From MVYY01 sp035369865 (GTDB taxonomy: Bacteria; Bacteroidota; Bacteroidia; Bacteroidales; Paludibacteraceae): 6,052 nt of DNA. A program made the translations under genes and the position numbers. The stretch is from contig DAOOVG010000097.1 in assembly GCA_035369865.1 (NCBI GenBank), positions 1 to 6,052 on the forward strand, written 5' to 3'. The notes below the pieces were generated by a model. The model was not told the origin of the DNA and made no database searches. It saw only the letters and a list, made by a program, of their open reading frames with translations. Shown in pieces: positions 1 to 5,689 of the stretch. The first letter of the stretch is position 1, and the number at the start of each line of letters is the position of its first letter.

Positions 1-16
1 AAAAATATGCCCTAAT

Positions 17-50
17 TTATCCCTCTTAAAGTAGGATACTTTGCGGATAA
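17..50. repeat. two-tier imperfect hairpin downstream of the R-M cassette
   Basis: TTATCC (17-22) pairs with GGATAA (45-50). Inside this, AAAGTA (28-33) pairs with TACTTT (37-42) around a GGA loop, leaving an asymmetric internal loop (CTCTT opposite GC). It begins 17 bases past the stop of the HNH gene in the direction of transcription. It could be a transcript-end structure, or part of the junction of the acquired cassette. No T tract directly follows on the minus strand, although TATTTTT lies at the window edge, so it is not a textbook intrinsic terminator. The pairing is read directly from the sequence; the function is unknown. Confidence 0.4.
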
Positions 51-66
51 TCATTATTTAATTCCT

Positions 67-660
67 TTATTTATCTTCTTGCCATTCAATATGTCCATTT
101 ACATTATGTTTCTCGTAGGTTTTTAAAATCTCCTCACAAAATTTTTGTGTTTGTTCATCGCCTATTCTTTTAGAAGTTTCCCAGAGTCTTATAAACATTC
201 TTTTCCCGCTTTCAGTTTGGTTATAATTTTTCTTCCTAAAATTACATATTGAACAAAGTGTTTGACCGTTTTCAACAGTTGATTTGCCACCCTTATCTTT
301 TGGTAAAATATGATCTACCTGTAATTCATAACCTTCATTTGCTGTCCTACCACAAATAATACATCTGTAGCCATCTCGTTCTAATATTAACTTTTTCTGT
401 TCTGGAGTAAAATCGTCTAATTCTTTTTCTTCTGCAAATTGAGGATCATATTTATATATTCCCTTTTTTACTTTTATTAAAAATCCTTCTTGATGCAATT
501 TCCTTATGGCTCTCCATGTATCTCTCGGTTTTTTATTGTACAGTTTTTGATATTGTTCTTCTACCCAATCAACAACAGGTCCGTGAAACATTTCTTCGTT
601 GGGATGAGCCATAAAAAATTCAATGATTAAATCACTGATACTTTTGTTTTTATTATTCAT
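67..660 (-). CDS. HNH endonuclease with N-terminal winged helix, probable type II restriction enzyme
   Basis: This 197-residue protein is probably the nuclease of the adjacent methyltransferase. Residues about 8-72 look like a winged-helix DNA-binding domain, ending in the wing-like stretch GFLIKVKKGIYKYDP. Residues about 85-145 form a zinc-ribbon HNH (beta-beta-alpha-metal) domain. Its paired cysteines are C100/C103 and C136/C139, the metal/catalytic motif is VDHI (D116-H117), and N131 sits in ENGQ. N140 follows the last CxxC, so the triad is H-N-N rather than H-N-H, a common variant. A helical tail ends in NGHIEW, which I recall from HNH proteins encoded beside methyltransferases. The ATG start lies 15 bp after the methyltransferase stop; no strong Shine-Dalgarno is visible, so translation may be coupled. 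Residues 1-20 look like a plausible domain start. The nuclease fold is secure, the restriction role comes from context, and the recognition site is unknown. A solitary or nicking HNH enzyme is the alternative. Confidence 0.85.
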   Translation of the reverse strand: MNNKNKSISDLIIEFFMAHPNEEMFHGPVVDWVEEQYQKLYNKKPRDTWRAIRKLHQEGFLIKVKKGIYKYDPQFAEEKELDDFTPEQKKLILERDGYRCIICGRTANEGYELQVDHILPKDKGGKSTVENGQTLCSICNFRKKNYNQTESGKRMFIRLWETSKRIGDEQTQKFCEEILKTYEKHNVNGHIEWQEDK

Positions 661-675
661 TATCTAATTCTTATT

Positions 676-1545
676 TCAAAATAGCATGCCTGTTTCATTA
701 ATGATCCTTGTCTTTGCTAATTCACAATATTTTGAATCAATCTCAAGCCCGACCGAATATCGGTTATTGTTATTAGCAGCTATCAGAGTAGTTCCACTGC
801 CTGCAAAAGGATCAAAAATAATATCATCAACAAAACTAAATAATTTAATACATCTATGGGGTAATTCTACGGGAAAAGGAGCTGGATGCCCAATCCTTTT
901 TTTACTTTCACCATTGAATGTCCACAGCCCATTTGTCCATTCCATAAACTCTTTTTTAGATATATCTGAAATATTTGAACCTTTTGTTTTTTTCCATTCT
1001 TCTTTATAAAAAACTACAATTAATTCAACTGGAGCAATAACGTATGGAGCTTTAGCCGACAACCAGGAACCCCAGGCAGTCCTTCTTGAAATATTTCCTT
1101 CATTCCATATAATAGTTGAATGATATTTCCAACCCATCTTTTGGGCTAATGTAGTTAAATCTGCACCTATACTTTTCTGACCACCCTTATTTTTATCTAA
1201 TGGAATGTTTAAGCAAAATCTTCCTTGTTTTTTTGTCCAATTGAAACAATTTCTCATCCATTTTTCAGAAAAGTCTAAATATTCATCATAAGTTAAATTG
1301 TCGTTATGTGAGTTATATTGAATATCTACGTTATAAGGTGGCGAAGTAATTATTAAATCGAAAATTTCATGATCGAAATAATTTTCATCTAAAACATCAC
1401 CTTGCAACAAGAGAGATTTTTTATGATATAAAATAGTTTTATTGGTATTCGCAAATTTTTTCAATAACGAATCAAATTCAAAAGAATTTGAATTCTCGAA
1501 ATTGTTTAACTTACTCCTTTCCGCTAATGTATTTTCAATTGGCAT
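676..1545 (-). CDS. site-specific DNA methyltransferase, beta class (m4C or m6A), of an R-M cassette
   Basis: This 289-residue S-adenosylmethionine-dependent amino-methyltransferase would protect host DNA from the downstream HNH nuclease. Catalytic motif IV, TSPPYN (residues 67-72), comes first, and the SAM-binding motif I, DPFAGSGTT (245-253), lies near the C-terminus; this order defines the beta class. Between them, residues about 145-215 (including RRTAWGSW, 154-161) probably form the target-recognition region. HPAPFP (220-225) precedes motif I, and GLEID (266-270) supplies the acidic residue after it. SPPY is usual in N4-cytosine enzymes but also occurs in N6-adenine ones, so the methylated base is not settled. 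The length is normal and the frame intact. A TAnnTTTG promoter element lies about 80 bp upstream. From memory, the layout around TSPPYN and RTAWGSW resembles methyltransferases of CTAG specificity; this is a weak inference. The first ~40 residues precede the recognisable domain. Confidence 0.9.
   Translation of the reverse strand: MPIENTLAERSKLNNFENSNSFEFDSLLKKFANTNKTILYHKKSLLLQGDVLDENYFDHEIFDLIITSPPYNVDIQYNSHNDNLTYDEYLDFSEKWMRNCFNWTKKQGRFCLNIPLDKNKGGQKSIGADLTTLAQKMGWKYHSTIIWNEGNISRRTAWGSWLSAKAPYVIAPVELIVVFYKEEWKKTKGSNISDISKKEFMEWTNGLWTFNGESKKRIGHPAPFPVELPHRCIKLFSFVDDIIFDPFAGSGTTLIAANNNNRYSVGLEIDSKYCELAKTRIINETGMLF
1472..1491 (-). repeat. 8-bp perfect hairpin early in the methyltransferase coding sequence
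   Basis: TCAAATTC and GAATTTGA form a perfect 8-bp stem around a four-base loop, about 54-73 nt into the methyltransferase message (codons about 19-25, Ser/Asn/Phe/Glu-rich and outside the catalytic domain). It could affect early translation or simply be chance in AT-rich DNA. The pairing is certain; any function is speculative. Confidence 0.25.
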
Positions 1546-1623
1546 TTTTATGAACTTCTAATTATAAACTCTTTTGAATTTATATGTTATTAATTTCTTT
1601 TTTATTAAAACACTCTAACATTA

Positions 1624-1631
1624 CAAAGATA
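1624..1631 (-). promoter_or_regulatory. Bacteroidota -7 promoter element (TATCTTTG) for the R-M operon
   Basis: On the minus strand the octamer TATCTTTG matches the Bacteroidota primary-sigma -7 consensus TAnnTTTG exactly. It lies about 80 bp upstream of the methyltransferase ATG, leaving a leader of roughly 70-75 nt. No TTTG/TTG occurs at the preferred ~19-bp spacing; the nearest TTG (1656-1658) is 24 bp upstream, so the -33 element is poor. This is the only good match between the DUF6398 gene's stop and the methyltransferase start, and suggests the R-M pair has its own transcription unit. The rest of 1546-1805 is AT-rich and shows no credible gene. Confidence 0.45.
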
Positions 1632-1805
1632 ATAAGTTTTTAGATCTTCGTACGTCAATTTTAAATACTTATTACTTTTTTTATTGCATTGAAAATACCT
1701 GAAAGACACAGAAAAATGGATAGATTCAGACTTATTCTGAAATTTAATTTTACTGATAAGAAATTATCAAATCAGAGAGCTAACAGCATTTATTTCTTAT
1801 TTATT

Positions 1806-2306
1806 TTATTCTGTATAGAATTCAATATCTTCGCCTTTGGCTCGGGCTGCTCTGACTTCTTGTTGCAAGTTTTCGGGCAACATATCTAATGGCACAATAA
1901 AGCCATCTACCATGACCATATTGTTGAAGGGATTGGAGTCTGTCATGCGTTGCGTGGAAAATTCCGAATCATAATATTGCAAGCGGAACATTTCTCTTAT
2001 CTCTCGAGCTTTGCTGGATACAGTTGAATTTTTCGTCCCAAAGTATTCATTGATTTCATCCGTTGTCAAATAAGGTTCAAACGACTTGTCGAACAGAAAA
2101 TTGATAGACCCGATGGCATGAATCACTGCGGCTGCCCAAATTTCAAGTTTTCCTCTCTGAAAGGGGACATCTCTTTTTCGTCCCATCTTCTTAATGAGTT
2201 TTTCGCAGAATTGTGCGTACTCGTCATTTAATTTTTCCGAGCAAAATGCTTTCGTCATTTCCAGCAATTGCTGCTCTTTTTGCTTAATTTCTTCTTTAGA
2301 AGTCAT
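1806..2306 (-). CDS. DUF6398-like protein of unknown function
   Basis: This 166-residue soluble protein has no signal peptide or membrane helix. Residues about 8-110 match what I recall of DUF6398. The pattern is a helical start with charged residues, RKR (43-45), then RGKLEIWAAAVIHAIGSINFLFD (51-73), then a helix-turn-helix-like stretch about 80-108 (LTTDEINEYFGTKNSTVSSKAREI). The alternation of WAA...HAIG...NFLFD and a FGxxxSTVxxKAxxI helix resembles the cyclin-like repeats of TFIIB-type factors, so DNA or protein binding is plausible but unproven. The C-terminal ~50 residues (M131-E166) lie outside that core and contain a hydrophobic VDGFIVPLDMLP segment. The ATG at 2306 is the first in frame. 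It is separated from SIMPL upstream by about 120 bp and from the R-M cassette downstream by 260 bp. Sampled GC (about 42%) fits the chromosomal genes better than the R-M cassette. The biochemical role is unknown. Confidence 0.75.
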   Translation of the reverse strand: MTSKEEIKQKEQQLLEMTKAFCSEKLNDEYAQFCEKLIKKMGRKRDVPFQRGKLEIWAAAVIHAIGSINFLFDKSFEPYLTTDEINEYFGTKNSTVSSKAREIREMFRLQYYDSEFSTQRMTDSNPFNNMVMVDGFIVPLDMLPENLQQEVRAARAKGEDIEFYTE

Positions 2307-2360
2307 AATGTCGATTTTGAATGGGTATTTTTTGAACCTTTTCTATGTTGTCAATAATTT

Positions 2361-2394
2361 TTTTCAAAATAAGCCATAGGCAAAATTCTGAAAA
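2361..2394. repeat. imperfect inverted repeat between SIMPL and DUF6398 genes
   Basis: TTTTCAAAAT (2361-2370) pairs with ATTCTGAAAA (2385-2394), with one G-U wobble in the RNA of the minus strand. A small internal loop follows, then GCC (2373-2375) pairs with GGC (2379-2381) around a three-base loop. It lies about 32 bases past the SIMPL stop and 55 bases before the DUF6398 start. An A run, not a T run, follows on the minus strand, so it is not a standard intrinsic terminator. It may be an mRNA 3'-end structure or a leader element. Confidence 0.35.
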
Positions 2395-2425
2395 TGAAGA
2401 GGAGAAGAATTGCTCTATTCTGATT

Positions 2426-3121
2426 TCAATCTTCCAGGTAATAAGTAATGGTTGAAACTACGCGAATATTTTTGATATAAGGTGTATTTTCGTCTCTGTT
2501 GGAAATAACAAACTGTCCTTGTGTAGCGTTTTTGATTTTTCCTAATTTGCTGCCCGAATCTTTGGCAAATTTTTCAGCCGCTTTCCGTGCATTCTTTGTC
2601 GCTTCTTCAATCATTTGTGGCTTGATTTCATTCAATTTGGTATATTCATAGCGAACGCTGTAATTGTTCACCGTAACAGCAATTCCTTGCTTAAGGAGTT
2701 CAGCTTGACGGCTCATCAAAGCACGTACTTTATCAACATTTTCGGTTGTGATGGTAATAACTGATGTCAGATTATAACGGTAAGGTGATTTATTTTCGAT
2801 AAATCTTTCGGCTTCCATGTCCACAATTTCAGGAGCAGAAACGGATATTTCGCTGTCATGGATACCATTTTCTTTCAAAAATGATATAATGGCTTTATTC
2901 TTTTTATTCAGTTCGATATAAAGCTGAGCAAGGTCATTCCCCAAATCTTTGTATAGAATGGGACAAATTACTTTATTGGCTGGGACTTCCATTTCAGCAA
3001 GCCCTTTAACTTCTACCGCACGGTCTTTTTGAGAAAAAATTTTGATGCCATTTTGAATGCATAGCCCCAAGCAAATAATTCCTACAGCAATAATAGTCGC
3101 TTCAACGATTCTATTTTTCAT
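2426..3121 (-). CDS. SIMPL (DUF541) domain protein, membrane-anchored
   Basis: This 231-residue protein of the SIMPL/DUF541 family is probably held in the inner membrane and faces the periplasm. A hydrophobic helix at residues about 7-27 (ATIIAVGIICLGLCI) follows a short basic start. The DUF541 domain fills about 35-229. It opens with VEVKGLAEMEVPANKV, has the middle motif SEISVSAPEI (90-99), the helix IEEATKNARKAAEKFAKDSG (171-190), then GKIKNATQGQF, and ends in a beta strand. Length and layout are those of Bacteroidales homologues. The family forms oligomeric or barrel-like assemblies in some bacteria, but the biochemical function is not established. I chose the ATG at 3121. The frame extends upstream to a TTG at 3175, but that codon overlaps the putative -33 promoter element, and the extra 18 residues would put charge ahead of the anchor helix. 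The neighbours suggest no shared pathway. Confidence 0.88.
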   Translation of the reverse strand: MKNRIVEATIIAVGIICLGLCIQNGIKIFSQKDRAVEVKGLAEMEVPANKVICPILYKDLGNDLAQLYIELNKKNKAIISFLKENGIHDSEISVSAPEIVDMEAERFIENKSPYRYNLTSVITITTENVDKVRALMSRQAELLKQGIAVTVNNYSVRYEYTKLNEIKPQMIEEATKNARKAAEKFAKDSGSKLGKIKNATQGQFVISNRDENTPYIKNIRVVSTITYYLED

Positions 3122-3145
3122 GGAATTGGTTTTTAATTTGTGAAA

Positions 3146-3175
3146 CAATATTACTGATTTAAAGGATAAATCCAA
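3146..3175 (-). promoter_or_regulatory. Bacteroidota-type promoter for the SIMPL gene
   Basis: On the minus strand TTG (3173-3175) is followed after exactly 19 bp by TAATATTG (3146-3153). The latter is one mismatch from TAnnTTTG, and 19 bp is the usual -33/-7 spacing in this phylum. Transcription would begin around 3138-3142, about 20 nt before the ATG at 3121. This leaves a short leader and excludes the upstream TTG as a start codon. Confidence 0.55.
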
Positions 3176-3326
3176 GATATTTTTATGTTATTAATCCTTA
3201 AAAAGTTTAACATTCACTCCTCACCTATATTTTATTGTTATTTTATTGATAATTAATCAAATATATTAAATTTAATTGACGATTAATTAATAACTCAATT
3301 GAATAAATTTTTTTGATTTACCACAT
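3176..3326. other. AT-rich intergenic spacer with short inverted repeats
   Basis: This spacer between the EF-G paralog stop and the SIMPL promoter is very AT-rich and has no coding potential. It holds three short palindromic elements: TTGAT/ATCAA (3246-3250 with 3256-3260), TTAATT/AATTAA (3272-3277 with 3285-3290) and TCAATTGA (3295-3302). One may end the EF-G paralog transcript, but none is GC-rich or followed by a clear T tract on the minus strand, so I call no terminator. Confidence 0.4.
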
Positions 3327-5486
3327 TTATTCTTCTTCTTTGCGAGTTGCTTCGTATTCCTTCAGTAATTTTTCCTGAATATCCATTGGGACGAGTTCAT
3401 AACTAGCAAATTTCATGGTAAAAGTTGCTCTTCCTCCAGTGAGTGAACTAAGGGTTGTGGAATAATTTCCTAATTCCTTCAGAGGTACTTTTGCATTTAA
3501 TTTTTCAAAACCTTTTTCGCTATGCATTCCCATGATAACTGCCCGTCGGCTTTGCAAATCGCTCATGACGTCGCCCAATCTATCCGAAGGAGCAAGTACT
3601 TCTACATCGTAAATGGGTTCTAATAATTTAGGACCTGCTTCTTTAAAGGCTCGTACAAAAGCATTTCTTCCTGCCAAACGAAATGAAATTTCATTGGAAT
3701 CTACAGGATGCATTTTACCGTCGTAAACAATCACTCTTACATCACGAGCATATGAGCCCGTCAACGGTCCTTGTTCCATACGTTCCATGATTCCCTTTAA
3801 TATAGCTGGCATAAATCGTGCATCAATGGCTCCACCGACAATACTGTTGACAAAAATCAATTTTCCTCCCCATTCCAGATCAATTTTCTGAACGTCACGA
3901 ACACTAATTTTATATTCTTGTCCATTGAAACGATAAACATCCTGTACGGGTAAGCCTTCAGAATAAGGCTCAATAATCAAATGTACTTCTCCAAACTGAC
4001 CGGCACCACCCGACTGTTTTTTATGCCGATAATCAGCTCGTGCTTGTTTAGTGATGGTCTCGCGATAAGGTATTTTAGGTTCTTTAAATTCTATTTCAAT
4101 TTTATCATTATTTTCAACTCTCCATTTTAAAGTACGAAGATGGAATTCACCCTGACCATGTAAAATGGTTTGCTTTAGTTCTTTTGATTGTTCTACAATC
4201 CAGGTAGGATCTTCTTCGTGCATGCGGGTCAAAACTTCATTTAATTTTTCTTCATCAGCTTCCGATTTTGCTTTTACTGCTTGACGATATTTTGGATCTG
4301 GATATTTTATTTCTTTAAAATCATAATCGCATCCTTTTCCATTTAAGGTGTTGCCAGTACGTGTGTCTTTCAATTTAACGGTAGCACCTATATCACCTGC
4401 ACCAATTTCTTCTACTTTGGTGCGAATTTGTCCACAAATATTAAAAAGTTGATTAATTTTTTCTTTTACTTCTCTGTTAATGTTATATAAATCGTCACCT
4501 TCATGTACCGTTCCGCTCATCACTTTAAATAAGGAAATTTCTCCAACATGAGGTTCTACATTGGTTTTAAATACGTAAAGACTTGTTGGGGCATTGGGAT
4601 TTGGTTCTACTTTTTTCCCATCTTTGGTCTCAGGCCATTCACTTTCGGCAACACTGGGAGCAATTTTTACCAGATAATCCATTAAAGTGCTTACTCCAAT
4701 ATTTTTTAATGCTGAGATACAAAAAACAGGGAAAACTCCTCTTTGACGTACTCCTTTGCGAAGACCATCGCAGATTTCTTCTTCTGTAAGAACGCCTTCT
4801 TCGAAAAATTTTTCCATTAAAGCTTCATCATGCTCGGCGGCTGCTTCTACCAACTGGTTATGAAGCTGTTTAGCTTTTTCCATTTCTTCAGCAGGAATTT
4901 CAAGAATTTCGAGATTACCACCTTCACTTTTCCATTGTAACATTTTCATTTGAATTAAATCAATAATAGCATTGAATTCTAATCCTGGATTGAAGGGATA
5001 TTGTACTTGAATGACCTTATTGCCAAAATTTTCTGTTAATGATTCTAACGAGAGTTCATAATTAACTTTTTCATGATCTAAATGATTCATTACAAAAATT
5101 ACAGGCTTGTTATATTTTTCAGCATAAGAAAAGTGGTTTGTTGTTCCTACTTCAACACCATATTGAGAATTGACAAGAATCAAAGTTGTATCAGTGACAT
5201 TCAATGAAGTTACCACACCTCCAATAAAATCGTCCGCACCTGGACAATCAATAAAATTCAATTTATTATGTTGCCATTCTGTTTGAATAACCGTTGGAAA
5301 AACTGAATAACCATATTCTTTTTCAACAGGATAATAATCTGAAACTGTATTTTGGTTGGCAATGGAACCTTTCCGTTTAATTATGCCTGCTTCATAAAGA
5401 ATAGCTTCAACAAAAGTTGTTTTTCCAGAACCCGCACTTCCCAATAAAGAGATGTTTTTAATTTCATTTGGTTGATAAACTTTCAT
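3327..5486 (-). CDS. fusA2: EF-G paralog (EF-G2 type), predicted GTPase-deficient ribosomal translocase
   Basis: This 719-residue cytoplasmic protein belongs to the EF-G family, which moves mRNA-tRNA through the ribosome. The five domains are in order. The G domain (about 8-280) has P-loop GSAGSGKT (16-23), G3 DCPGADDF (80-87), G4 NHLD (134-137) and G5 SALK (258-261). Domain II is about 298-385, domain III 395-475, domain IV 476-610 with SGGAGQFG (492-499) and the tip loop around HPVDSNE (593-599), and domain V 620-700. Canonical EF-G has DTPGH in G3; here the catalytic His is Ala84. The switch I motif RGITI reads YGYSV, so the Mg-binding Thr becomes Ser61, and NKxD reads NHxD. The stretch between GQFG and GGAI (500-550) is about 26 residues longer than in E. 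coli EF-G as I remember it. These traits match Bacteroides thetaiotaomicron EF-G2, reported to sustain translocation without GTP hydrolysis under carbon starvation. It is not the housekeeping fusA, whose usual ribosomal-operon neighbours are absent. It is probably a single-gene unit downstream of a terminator. Confidence 0.92.
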   Translation of the reverse strand: MKVYQPNEIKNISLLGSAGSGKTTFVEAILYEAGIIKRKGSIANQNTVSDYYPVEKEYGYSVFPTVIQTEWQHNKLNFIDCPGADDFIGGVVTSLNVTDTTLILVNSQYGVEVGTTNHFSYAEKYNKPVIFVMNHLDHEKVNYELSLESLTENFGNKVIQVQYPFNPGLEFNAIIDLIQMKMLQWKSEGGNLEILEIPAEEMEKAKQLHNQLVEAAAEHDEALMEKFFEEGVLTEEEICDGLRKGVRQRGVFPVFCISALKNIGVSTLMDYLVKIAPSVAESEWPETKDGKKVEPNPNAPTSLYVFKTNVEPHVGEISLFKVMSGTVHEGDDLYNINREVKEKINQLFNICGQIRTKVEEIGAGDIGATVKLKDTRTGNTLNGKGCDYDFKEIKYPDPKYRQAVKAKSEADEEKLNEVLTRMHEEDPTWIVEQSKELKQTILHGQGEFHLRTLKWRVENNDKIEIEFKEPKIPYRETITKQARADYRHKKQSGGAGQFGEVHLIIEPYSEGLPVQDVYRFNGQEYKISVRDVQKIDLEWGGKLIFVNSIVGGAIDARFMPAILKGIMERMEQGPLTGSYARDVRVIVYDGKMHPVDSNEISFRLAGRNAFVRAFKEAGPKLLEPIYDVEVLAPSDRLGDVMSDLQSRRAVIMGMHSEKGFEKLNAKVPLKELGNYSTTLSSLTGGRATFTMKFASYELVPMDIQEKLLKEYEATRKEEE

Positions 5487-5560
5487 ATCTCATTCATTTT
5501 TAGAATATTATAATAATTACGTAGTGTTTTTATGATGTAAAAAATTGCATGGCAAGTTAT

Positions 5561-5594
5561 AAAAAACTCTCCTATTATAAAAGGAGATTTTTTT
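5561..5594 (-). terminator. bidirectional rho-independent terminator-like hairpin after murI
   Basis: TCTCCT (5568-5573) pairs with AGGAGA (5582-5587) around an eight-base loop. On the minus strand the stem is followed, after one unpaired base, by six T (complement of 5561-5566). On the plus strand it is followed by seven T (5588-5594). A flanking A/T run on each side makes it usable both ways. It lies about 95 bp past the murI stop and 75 bp before the EF-G paralog start, so it should end murI transcripts and isolate the next gene. The stem is short (6 bp), so its strength is uncertain. Confidence 0.65.
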
Positions 5595-5625
5595 ATGTTT
5601 TTAAAATAATGTTTTAAAACATAAA
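5592..5625. repeat. AT-rich near-perfect inverted repeat abutting the terminator
   Basis: TTTATGTTTTTAAAA (5592-5606) and TTTTAAAACATAAA (5612-5625) are reverse complements except for one extra T, separated by five bases (TAATG). The first arm overlaps the T tract of the neighbouring hairpin. It lies within about 65 bp of the murI stop and could be an mRNA 3'-end stabiliser, an upstream site for the EF-G paralog or a protein-binding palindrome. The symmetry is read directly; the role is unknown. Confidence 0.4.
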
Positions 5626-5689
5626 TTGATACCCTTTTGGGAGTTATTTATTGGTGTTTTTTTCCAATGAAACTTAATTTTCAGTAGAA

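Noticed and set aside
686..1009. Plus-strand open frame of 107 codons opposite the methyltransferase
   Set aside because: It lies antisense to motif I and the HPAPFP region of a clear methyltransferase, and its translation resembles no family.
1689..1889. Plus-strand open frame of 66 codons across the spacer into the DUF6398 gene
   Set aside because: It overlaps the 3' end of the DUF6398 gene antisense; its composition is low-complexity AT-rich, with no ribosome binding site or promoter.
2194..2379. Plus-strand open frame of 61 codons over the DUF6398 start
   Set aside because: It is antisense to the conserved N-terminal half of the DUF6398 gene, and its Ser/Phe/Cys-rich translation is typical of a shadow frame.
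3122..3175. N-terminal extension of the SIMPL protein from the TTG codon
   Set aside because: The TTG coincides with a -33 promoter element, and the ATG at 3121 gives the usual family length with the anchor helix near the N-terminus.
4583..4789. Plus-strand open frame of 68 codons inside the EF-G paralog
   Set aside because: It is antisense to an intact, fully conserved G-domain and domain II region.
3327..5486. Tetracycline-resistance ribosomal protection protein (TetQ/TetM type) or housekeeping EF-G
   Set aside because: Those keep the DTPGH motif and RGITI-like switch I. This protein has DCPGA, YGYSV and a domain IV insertion, and is longer than TetM-type proteins (about 640 residues).
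5650..5668. ATTGG/CCAAT inverted repeat as a second murI terminator
   Set aside because: The stem is only 5 bp, with a nine-base loop and no T tract after it on the minus strand; the 5561-5594 hairpin is better.
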